A stretch of DNA of 39,578 bases, taken from positions 6,383 through 45,960 of the forward strand of contig JAHBMJ010000504.1 in assembly GCA_018398765.1 (NCBI GenBank), read 5' to 3'. The notes below the pieces were generated by a model. It was given only the letters and a program-made list of their open reading frames with translations, was not told where the DNA came from and searched no databases. Position 1 is the first letter of the stretch, and each line of letters starts with the position of its first letter. Both the position numbers and the translations under genes were made by a program. Origin of the DNA: Chromera velia (Eukaryota; Sar; Chromeraceae). Positions 13,089 through 24,600 of this stretch are shown here, piece after piece.

Positions 13089-15618
13089 GAGAGAGAGAGA
13101 GAGAGAGGTACGCAAAGTGAGTGTAAGAGAGACAGAAACAGAGAAAGAGAAAGATATCCAGAAGGCAAGAATCCAGGACAGCGCGCAGAAAGGAGACAGA
13201 AAGAAAAAGGCAGGAGAGAAACCGACACATTTCACAAATGCCTGTACAAAGACTTTCAAGCCTTTCTCGGAGCGAGACGCAAACGGGCGAAGAAAATGAG
13301 AACACCACAGAAAAAAAAAAAAATACTCACCTCCTCCTCCAACACTGCTGAGTCTGGCTCCCAAACCGGCAAGAGCGTCACCGAGCATTTGAGCTGGCAG
13401 TGTAACTTGTCGTACTGCCCCCCTTCCCCCTTGTGCAGGGATCCTCAATTGAATCTCCCGTGTCACCCCGGCAGGTCCCGCTCCCAGCGAGTCTCTCAAC
13501 ATATTCAAAATATCCTCAGGCATCGGGAGCCCCCCAAGTGCCCCGCCGCCGCCACTCTGCCGTCCTCCCCTGCTCCTTCCAGCAGACTCTCTTCTACGTC
13601 CTCCAGTGCCAAGACCCTGCCCACCGTGCACCGCGATGGGTGTGAAGGCCATAGGTCCGCCAGGGCCCCCCATGGTGGACAACAGCTGGCTGAGAGGACC
13701 GTCAAGGAGCCGCTGGATCTCCGCCAACGAGGGCGCCGCCCGGGGGACCCCTTGAACGTCCACCCCCTGACGTGATCCCGACCCCTGAGCCTGTGCGGGC
13801 GGCTGGGCCCGACTCTGCGACATGCGTTGTACTCGAACGCGGTTGTATCTTTCTCTCAGCAAATCTGCCTCAGCTCTGATTGAAGTTGGAAGGTCACGGA
13901 GGAAGGCGGGGTCAGCAGTCAGAAGCACTTCCTGTCGGAGTTCAGGATCGAGGGTGGCAAGGAAAGAAGCATTGTCCATCTCACCCTGCCCCCCCCCTCC
14001 CCCGCTTCTTCCCCCCCCCGAGTCGGGCAGGTGGGAATCGTCTATTGCTCCAGCCTCTACCAAGCCCCTGGCAATTTCACTCCGGATCCCTCCTGGAATC
14101 TCACGAAGAATTGCGGGGTCAACAGTCACCGCAGCCGCCTCGCCTCCAGCTCCACCTGCAGGCGGGGCTGCTGCTCCTTCTCCTCCCCCTTCCCCGCTAG
14201 TAGCGTCGCCTGAAGAGCCTTCGCCCTCACCGGCGGGTTGCGATGACTCGCCATTGGCCTCCGCAGACGCCATCACCACATCCCCCTCTCCACCTGCACT
14301 CGGACCTCCTTCACCACCAGAGCCTGGCGCCCCTGACGGTTGCGTAGATGACTCTGTGTCTGCTGCAGGTGCAGGAGCGGCAGCTGTGCCTGCGCCTGTG
14401 GCAGATCCGGTTGGGGCTGCTTCGGCCTGCGCACTCGAGGAAGCAGCGCTTTGCTGAGCGTCTCCATTCTGTTGTGCTGAGCCTGAGGCGGCAGCAGCCT
14501 GCTGTGCGGCTGCCGTCTCCCTCGACCGTCTGATGACTCTCCGATTCGATGCCGCCTCACGGAGCTGCTGTACAGCCGAGTTACTCAACGTCTGCAAGGC
14601 GTTAGTGACCAATTCCTCCCGAATCTCTTCGGGCATTTCTTGGAGAAACTCGGGGTCGGTCCCGGCCTCTGTCAGCACACGACGCTCAGAGATGTCCAGG
14701 GCAATTGCAATTGCCCGAACGACGCGGTGGCTGAAGCCGAGGGGGGGACCTGCGTCCGCCTCCTCGACAATCTCAACCTCACCTTCACCATCCTGATCCT
14801 GTGGGGCTTCTGCCTGGGGCGGCGCGTCTGCTGACGAGACAGCACCAGGAGCAGGAGCTCCGTCACCCCTGGGTGCTGGGGGGGCATCTGCAGGGGCCAT
14901 GACCTCATCACCCCCTCCGCCTTCACCACTTGCACCTCCCCCTGTCTGCGCCTCTGATTCCGCTGCCGGTGCTGCGCTGGATCCACTCACGGCCTCTGGC
15001 GCTGCAGGGGCAGGGGCACTTTCAGCAGGTGCAGCTTCAGCTGCGGGGACAGGCGCGGGAGCAGCCGGGGCTTCAGCAGGTGCTGCTGCTTGAGGGGCGG
15101 CATTTGAATCGGCAGATGCTGCTGATGCCTCTCCCCCCCCGCGGGCCCCGCTGGGTTCTTCCACAACGACCCCCTCTACTTGAACTTCCATGGCCACAGG
15201 TTGGGATTCTCCCGAGCTAGCTGCGTTGCCACTCTCTCCCGCTGCAGGAGGCGCACCCTCTGGAGCTGCAGCCTGCTGCTGCGGTTGTTGTTCTGATGAG
15301 GGAGCTGTCGGGGGGGCAACGGGGGCGGGGGCAGAATCGGGCGCTGCCGCTGGGGGAACGGGCGCCTGGCTGGTCCCCTCTGTTGCTGTTGAAGTCGGTG
15401 CCTCAGGCTGCCCTTCCTGCTGCTGGCTCTGGGCACCTGCCGTCTCGCCTCTCTCTCCTTCACCCCCACTTGCAGAGGCAGAAGCTGAGGGATTTGAAGG
15501 TGGCTCGGGTGCAGGAGGGGGGGGGACCACGGTCCTGAGGGTGGAGGGAACCGCCCGAGAGAACACTGCAAGAACAAGAAGAAGACGGAGAAGAAGAAGA
15601 AGAAGAAGAAGAAGAGAA

Positions 15619-15665
<47 letters not shown>

Positions 15666-18600
15666 AGAAGAAGAACAAGAACAAGAAGAAGACGGAGAAG
15701 AAGAAGAAGAAGAAGAAGAAGAAGAAGAAAAAGAAGAAGAAGAAGAAGAAGAAGAAGAAGAAGAACAAGAACAAGAACAAGAACAAGAAGAAGAAGAAGA
15801 AGAAGAAGAAGAAAAACACAAGAGGTTTCCACATCAATTCTTTACAATCAGCAATCTAGTGTATGCAGATGCCCGACAGACTTTTGATTACCACGCTCCT
15901 CTATAAAACCAGCGGAAACGAAGCGAACAAAACAAAACGCAGAACGACTCACAAAGACAGCCAGGTAGAGAAGGAAAAGAGAAAACGAGGCACAATCCTT
16001 CTACATGACTACTGCAAACCATGCATTGGACAAACCCTCGATAAAGTCATCCAGCAGATTCGCTCCATCTGCGCCCTCTCGTGATGAACTACCCCCCCTC
16101 CCGTCTCCCCCGTCGGCCTGTGCCCTTTCAGGCACTGCTCTCCCCCGGTCACGGTCTGTACGTCTCCCCGGTTCAGCCCCGTGCCGTCCGACAATACTCC
16201 AACTGAAATTCCGGTCCCCCTGGAGAAACCTCATACCCGCCGACGTTGCTCGTAGGGGATCAGAGCTGGACGACACCACGGCAGCAGCTGGCGCACCCGA
16301 CTGAGCGCCCGCAGCCGCTTGAGCACCCCCCCCACGAGTGAAGAGAGGGTGTTCCGGCAAGACGTCCAAATCTCCCTGCCAAGACCAGAATCCTCCCCGC
16401 GTCCCGGCACCAGAAGGGACCCCAGCGGCCCCACCGGCCCCGGCATCAGGCGGCAAATCGATGTGGGCCAGTTGAGGCCCACCGCCAAATACGCTCGGGA
16501 CGAGGTTACCGAAAGGATCCATCAAAAGATCATCGGCACCCCCTGCTTCGAGATCCCCCGGGTGAATGTGACGCATCATCTCTACTTGCAGACCCCCAGG
16601 ACCACCCCCACCCCCTCCAAGAAAGGAGAACATATCTAAAGGAGCGCCGTCTCCCAAAGGATCCCCCCCTGTCAGATTCAGAGCAAATCCAGGCACTGGG
16701 ATTGCAGCACTCCAAGGATCTCCCCCTTCTCCTTCCTCCTCTTCCCCCTCACCCTCTTCCTCACCCTCTCCAAAATCATCACCCTCGTCATCGTCCATCC
16801 CATCATGACCGTCTTCCCCATCATCATCTTCCTCTTCTTCCTCATCATCACCACCACCGCCACCCACACGTGCAAAGAAGGAGGCAAATCCATCTGCTGC
16901 ACCGTCTCCCACCTCATCCTCACCCCTGTCTCCTTCATCCTCGTCCTCATCCCCGTCATCGTCGCCATCGTCTTCCTCATTCTCCTCACGCGGCACTTCC
17001 ACCCGAAGTCCCCCCATGGTATCCAAAATGCCCGTGGGGTCCAAAATGTGTTGGATGACAGCGCCGGGGCCCTGCCCAACCAAACCCGGCGCGGTAGAGG
17101 GCCCGCTTGCCCCCCCCGCACCCGGCGCCCCCTCTCCCGGTCCTCCCTCCCCACCGTCGTGTCCCTCCAGTTCTCCATCCGGATGGGGGTCGTCATGCCC
17201 CCCGTGAAGGATTGCTCGTCCCAGAGGATCTGGCATGTCAATATCAATCAGGTCATGCAGAGCGTCATCCTCCATGTCTTCCTCGTCCTCGTCCATTCTC
17301 CCTCCCTCATCGTCCTCCAGATCTTCTCCGTCGTCCTCTCCATCCTCCTCATCCTCATCTGCCTCGTGAGGCAATTCAAGAGGGCCCTCGTCCTCGTCCT
17401 CCTCGTCCTCGTCATCATCATCACCGTCATCATCCATCCCTGCGTGTGTCAAGTCAACCAACAAGCACGCACAAAGGGCGAAGGGTGAACACGTCCATCG
17501 AAGTATCGGCAAGTGGCACCGATCATGCAGGTCTCTTTCAGTCTCTCCCAAGCGGGTCAGCGTTAGTGCATGACGGACAAAACCAAAACCGCCCCAACAA
17601 CTCAATCCATCCTACTTTCTTTCTTTATCTTCCTAAGAGGAATTTATTGAGAAAAGACAAAGATCAAACCGACCGACCGACCATCCATTTCGTCATCGTC
17701 ACCTCCCAGGCCCATGTCTTCGTCATCATCGATACCCTCTGCACCCACGCACGCAGGGAGGCAGGCAGCACAGGGTCACAGAGGGAGGAGTGAGAAGTCT
17801 GCTCTGCGTCTCTCTGTTCACGGAATCACAACCGTACTTCTTTTCTCACAGAGACATAGCCAAACAGAACACACTTATTTTCGTGCAACGAGGCGTGACA
17901 GTCCAACTCGGAACTCATGCAGGTCTGTGGATGGGGGCACAAAGGTCCCTCCCAAACCCCTTCCTACTTTTGTTGCACCCAACCTTTGTTCAACTTTCTT
18001 CTGTTGCCCTCACCCCACTCTCTCCCCTGGCAAATAGACAGAGACAGAGAATCTCTTTACTACCAAAGGCCGACTGGCTGACTGACTGACTGACGGACGG
18101 ACGGACGGACTGACTGACTGACGGACGGACGGACGGACGGACGGACTGACTGACGGACGGACGGACGGACGGACGGACTGGCTGGCTGGCTGGCTGACTG
18201 ACTGGCTGACGGACGGACTGACTGACTGACTGACTGACGGACGGACGGACTGACTGACGGACTGACTGACTGACTGACTGGCTGGCTGGCGGACGGACTG
18301 ACTGACGGACGGACGGACGGACGGACTGAGGACGGACTGACTGACTTCCTCACCGACTGACTGACTGACTGACTGGCTGACTGACTGACTAACCCAAAGG
18401 CACAACAAAGCGTTCCCTGTTTCCATCCGTGCCCTCGATGGCAACCTCAAACCCGACAGCAGGGGACACCTCACCCCCCTCAAATAACCGACGTCTCCCC
18501 CTCCCACGCCCCCGATTCCGATTACTCAGACCGCCCCCGTCTAAAGGCGACGAGCCTCCCTCTCCGACCCGATTATTGCGACCTCCACCCCGGCCGGGGC

Positions 18601-21600
18601 CTCCCTCGACTGCGCCTGCTGAGGCCTCAAAACTGTCTCCCACCACCCCTGTTGCATTGGCTCTGGTCAGGACTTCAAGACATCGCACGAGGGGTCCACA
18701 AACCTGCGCAGCGTCTTCTCTGTTCAAATCGACAAGCGCCAAAAGCTTGCACAGAGATGCACGAAGAGACGACAGATCCGAAAGAGGCAAACCGAGACAC
18801 GTGGGCGGCCCATGCCCTTCCTGCTTCTCCTTCTCCTTCCCGACCGCCCCAGTCCCAGAAACAGAGGCGTTCGGTTGCCCCTGAGAGGTAGACCGTGGCA
18901 AGGGGCTACTCGGAGCTTCCTCCCTGCGATGCTGTGGACTGTCAGGTGATCCTCCAGACTGTGTCTCCGGGGGTGTCGGGAGGATCAGAGCGCGATGCAA
19001 AATGGAGAGGAAGCCGAAAAGCGCAGAGACGAAACCGTCTTCTGAGCTTGCGAGTCCTCCAGTAGAGCTGCTGGGGTCACCTGACGGCCCGCCCTGGGGA
19101 CTCCAGAAGGCTGGGCCGAACAGACTGGGCCCCGGCACGGAGACGCGGCAGGGGGCCCCTCCACGTGATTGTCTTCGGCCCTCCTTCCTCCCAGTCGCTT
19201 GGACAGCTCCCGACTGGGCAGGGGGTAGCTGTGTCGACGTGGTAGGAGACGGAGACGCCGTGAGGGTCTTGAGCCCGAAGATGACTTCTGTGACCACTCG
19301 CCGTCTCCCGTCAGGTGACGCAAGGGAAGCGATTGTGCACATGAGGGAAACGAAGTGACTCATCAAACCGCATGCCCTCGTTTGCTTATGCGAAGCTGTA
19401 GTCACAGCGAGTGTGGATCTACTACCGGCGGGTTGCGGCAAGAGGGGCGAGAGGTTTGTCGGCTCTGACAAATCGTTCAATGCCACAATGGCAGGGAGAA
19501 CCCTTCGCATCAAGTAAGTGAGCAGCGGCTTCGGTTGCCCTCCCACAGGTGCAGAGGAAACAAACGGCCAAGGAGGGGGGCAAGGAAGCCACAACCACTT
19601 TCCGGGGACAAATGATGGACCGATGCCCCCCCCACCCAACACAGTTGACGCATGTGCGGGGTGCCCCGCCTTTGCGTCTGCAGAGACGGCTCCCTTAGTC
19701 GGTCTGTCTTCCACAATGAGCTGGGGCGGTCTGACAAGAAAGTGAAGTGCGGTCGGATGTGCAACGAAGGCCTTCGTCAGAAGGTAGAGAAGAGAGTCTG
19801 GGGTCAGTGCAAAAGGGAAACAAGGTTTCTCAACCGTCTCGTTGGGTGACTCCTTCTTGCTCTCCTCTGCCTCAACAGGCCCGTTCGCATTGGCACCCAC
19901 GCCTCCTCCCTCAGATACTTCGGATGCAGCTGGGGGGGCCGGCGCATCGGATCCTTCAGCAGCTTGCGATGCTGCAGCAGCAGCAGCGGCTTGTTCCTTA
20001 TCCTTGTTGGTCTGCTGAGGGGGGAGCTCGAATGGCTGTGTGAACTTGCACTTGGCCTGAAGGTTCACAAAGGCCAAGAGGTAGTCAACCAGAGTGGTCA
20101 GCACAATCCAGGCGGCACTCTTGGAAGTCTCGTGGGGGGCGCCTGGTCTGACCATGGGAGCACTCCTGCAGGCAGGAAGGCAGGGAAAGGAAGGGGGAAA
20201 GAGGCAGGAAAGAAGGTTGCTTGTTACGTTGTAACGTTGGCGTGCAGCAGGCAAAAGAATGTGAAGGAAAGGTGGCCAGAGGAAAGACCAGGCAAGAGAA
20301 TGCGAAAGAAAGGTCGTCAGAGGCCACACGAGAGAAGGAAAGACAGTAAGCAGGACGGGGAAAGAGAAACTAGAGCGCAATTTAAAAGAGAGCTCTCCGA
20401 GTGAAGAAACTCTCATGCACACAGACAAATGGCAGAGACGAGACGAGGGTCGACAAGCATGCCTCTACAGTGAATGGCATACATAAATGTGTGCACAGTT
20501 CCAGAAGGGTCGATCGACAAAAAAGATTCGCCCGCCGTCCCCCCCCAAACCAACATTTAAAAAAAAAGATACATCTCACTTACCCTAGTTTCTTCAATTT
20601 GCGCTGCACTTGGAGTGCTTCAGGAAGAAGCTGCAAGAGGACTTCCTTCTTCTCTTCTTCCTTCTCCTCTTCCTCCTCTTTCTTACTCTCATCCCCCTCG
20701 GCCTTCTCTTTTTTTTCGTCTTCCTTCTCGTTTGCATCCTCTCCACTTCCGCTCTCCGTCTGTCCCCCTCCTGCCCCTGCCCCTGCCCCCGCGTCCTCAT
20801 CCATCGGTCTGGCTTCCTCTTCTGCAGCAGGAGCTGAAGACGCCCCTCCCTGTGCAGCGCTTCCTCCCTCTCCCTCTCCGCTCTTGGTCATATCCACGTC
20901 CTCCGTTTCCTTCTCCTTGTCACCTCCCGCTGCTGCGGGGGGCACCACAACTCCGCAGATGGAGATGAGAACCTCCTCGAAGAGACGGGGATCACGGCGG
21001 ATCAGGTAAAAGGAAGAACGCAAAATGGTCGAGAGGGAAAGCTGGGCAGTCGACAACACAGCCTGACCCTTCTCCTTCTCCTTCTCCCCTTCTTTGTCTT
21101 TTGACTTACCCTTCTGCCCCCCACCAGAATCTTGCTCGCCTGCATTGGCAGCATCGGTCTTGTCTCCCGAGTCACCCCCTTCTTCTTTTTTCCCCGGGGG
21201 GCTCTTCTTTTTGCCCCCCGGACCTGTCTGTGTAGCAGGCGAGGAGGAATGCGAAGGGGGGAACAGCGAGAGGATATGCTCTTCCATTGCTTGACGGAGA
21301 GTGGCTGAATCCTCCAAACACCGTTGAATGATAGAGGATACCCACACAAGCAGACCCTGGCATCGGGAGCTCCGGGGAATTCGCAGAAGAATTCCTATGC
21401 CACCACCCAGACTCCCATCGCTTGCCCCCAACCGGAGTGCAGGAGCTAGACACCCAGGTGCGAGTGTCGACTCCAAAGACTTCTGGGGGCTCACTGGAGA
21501 CCCTGGCGACGCCACCGGCGCGCCTCCCCCTGGCCGGGCATTCGGAAATGGAGACGGCACTGAAAGGTTCCCCCCAGCCGTAGCAGAGGCCGAACCCGAA

Positions 21601-24600
21601 GGGACTCCTGAGGACCCCCCCGTGAGTGACGCCACCTGTGACTGTACACCCTCCTTCAGATGTGGGGGGGAGAAGTTGATCAGATACCGTGCGTTGGCGT
21701 GGTTGGATGTCAGACCGTGCAGGAGATGCACAATGGCCATGCAGAGGTTAGGAGACGCTTTGGGGAAATGGAAGAGAACTTCCAGGGAGACCTTCGTAAG
21801 GGTCTGTTGGAGGTTCTCGGGAAGAATCTGCACGCAGGGGAAACAAGGAAGGAAGGAAGGAACCAAGGAGATGAATTTGGCGTCTATTCCGACCCGACAA
21901 GTCTGTGTATGAGTTGCTACAAGGGTTTCGTTCTATGCGACCATTAAGCTGGAGAGGAGAGGCACAAATGTGGGGAAGAGAAGGTAGTTCAGGGCAGGAA
22001 TCTGAGGGAGTGCGCCACCCAGAAAGTCGAAACCGTCTCATGACGCAAAGACGCGATTCATTCGCAGAACACACTCAGGCTCCTTCAAACCATCCCCCCT
22101 ACATCCCTTTTCTCATGGGATCGGCCTACTGACTTTCTGTCTCATCAGAGACCGAATTTTCTCCGTTTGCGCTGCTCCCATGTCACCCGCCCTGCTTTGC
22201 GCGGTGCCTCCGTTGCCGTCTCCCACGTCACTCAGCCCCAGGTTTCGGAAACCCGAGGTAATGCCCTTCTTGATCCTCCGCACCGCACCGTCCTCCCCCT
22301 CCATGGGGGACGCAGAGGAGACAGACACGGACACCGATGCACCGCCAGCCTGCAGATGATAGACGAAAGCGGAGAGAAGTCAGCAGGACTCTGAAATGGA
22401 GGTTTCGTAGCTCAATTGTTTGACAAGTCACAATGCAGACGAGCCTGAAAGATTCAACAGCACGCACACCGCCTCCAAAAAGAGCTAGCGTTTCAGTCAA
22501 GAGACAAAAGAAGGAATACTGGTCAAACGTTGCCCCTTCCTATTTCATTCTTCTGACGCACGCACCTCTGCATCAACGGGTCTCGCCTCTCCTCCCTGCG
22601 TCCCCTCCTTTGACAAAGCTTTCGCCTCCCGCAACCTCCTCACAGAGACGGGCTCGAATATGTTCACAAACTCCATCCCCTTGATCATCTCTAACACACA
22701 CAGGAACGCAGGGGAAACCCATTCGGGGGACTTCCCAAGGAGATACTCGTCCTTCTCCTTGTCCTTGTCCTTTTCCCCTGCTTCGTCGGGCTTCTCTTTC
22801 TCCCCTTTGCCCTTCTCTGCCGCCTCAGTCGAGGGCTTCAGATCGAACAGAGGAAGAAGCAGACAGGGATTCGGCAAGAGATCCGGCCGAAGCCCCAAGC
22901 CCTTCTGAAGCATTCTGCCTGGGTTCACCGCATCGGCCGCGGTGTGCGCCTCGCACATTCTCTGAACAAACGTGAGGACAAGATCGAGGGCACCTGCCCC
23001 CACGAAGTCGTGACACTTCTTCGTCATCTCGGCGGCAGCAGCCATCTCACTCTCATCCCCCTCCGCTGCCGCATCGATAGCTTCTCCTTCCCCTCCGCAC
23101 AAGGCGAAGACCACGTTCCTGCAGGGGCACATACAGGCAGGAAAGGTAAAGGGAGAAACGAAGACAAACGACAGAAATGAAGAAAACGAAAAGGGCCGAG
23201 GGAAGCCAAAGAGGGGCGAAGAGGACCAAACGATGAGAGAGACACGTGTACACAAAATACAAGTGGAGCGTTTTCTTCACAGGAGAATCACAATTCCACA
23301 CATTGTGCTTTTCACCACGCATCCTATCGCAGAACAACCTTGCTGTGAGCTGTTTGAAAAATCCTTAGGAAAGTCTCTTTGTCTCAAAAGCGGTTCCTTT
23401 GTTCTTTCTGCATTCGTGCGACAAGACAGACAGACGCACCTTGTTGAGGGCCTCTTGTGCAAAAGAAGCGCCAGGATGTGAAGAAGAGCTCCAGCCTCCT
23501 CGTGGAACAGGACGGACAACCGCAACGCCTCTGGGGAGTTCTGCGGATCTTCTGCAGCCGAGAAGCCCCCCCCATGCACTCCATTGGGACCTCCCGGATG
23601 CGCATGCAGAGACGGCCAGCCAGCCGGCGTGTGGATACCCGAAGGAGCCGGGCTGGGGATCCCACTGTGTCCAAGGCCCCCTGCGCCGTCTGCGTGTGCA
23701 TCTGCCGGGGCATCTCCTCCTGCCCCCTGGCCTGTGGTGGGAGACGTCACTTGTGGGGGGGGCGGGAGGAGGAAGACAGGAGAAGAGGCAGGAAAAGCCT
23801 TGAGAAGATGCCGAAGTCTCGAAACAACGGCAGCAAGGAGAACGCGACAATTCGAGTCTGCCGAATCATCTCCTTCCTCTTCATCAACTGCGGCTTTCTC
23901 CTGTTCCTTCTCTTTCTTCTCCTTTTCCTTCTGTTTGTCTCTGCCCTCTGTCGGTGCACCCTCCTCTGCGTCCACGGCCATCGCACGGCTCTCGTCCTTC
24001 TTCTCTTCATCCTCTTTCTGTTCCGCCTTTTCCTTCTCCTCCTTCTCTCGCTTTGCGCGCAGCTTCCGCTCTTTCGCCTCCGCGTCAATCCACAGAGACG
24101 AGACACGAAGATAACTGTCGACGACTGCAAGCAGACAAACAAATTGAAGGAAGCACGATGGTCCGTCCAGCGCACCCACCCGCGTGGATCCACAAAGAAA
24201 GGCGCGCGCGCACACACACACACACACACTCGTACGCACGCACCCACACACAGAGGCAAGGAGCTCCATGAAGAACTTGCGCACAAATCGGGACGGAGAA
24301 GGAAAGAAAGACGACAAAAAACGCTCAGTCAGTCGAAGCTGCCAGACAAGTAAACGGTCGAGTGGTTAGTTTGTCTTTTGTCATTGCAATTCCTGGAAAG
24401 AAAAAATACACTATTTCCAGCCACACCTACACGTGTATTCTCTCTTGCCGGCTCGCATGTTTTGAAATGTTGACTTTCTCATGTCTGACATTCCCAACAC
24501 TCATGTGTCACATGGAGTGCTTGTGCACCCCCCAGCTTACTTGTGTGTGTGGTCGAGGGAAGTGTGCAGATGGTGTGCACCAGTCTTGACAGAAAGTCGG

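Noticed and set aside
13822-14457. Plus-strand 211-codon Ala/Pro/Ser frame
   Set aside because: Antisense shadow of the low-complexity part of exon 23.
12828-15821. A 997-codon minus-strand open frame taken as one exon
   Set aside because: It runs through exon 23, introns 22, 23 and 24, because the GAA and CA/GA repeats lack stops. Family similarity and clean splice sites show separate exons.
15190-15906. Plus-strand Glu-rich open frame of 238 codons
   Set aside because: Antisense to exon 23 and driven by the GAA array; no independent start context or family.
18071-18393. CRISPR-like repeat array
   Set aside because: Units are continuous tetramers with no unique spacers, in a eukaryotic intron.
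22390-22470. GTAGCTCAATTG motif resembling a tRNA A box
   Set aside because: No B box and no acceptor stem pairing; lies in intron 17.
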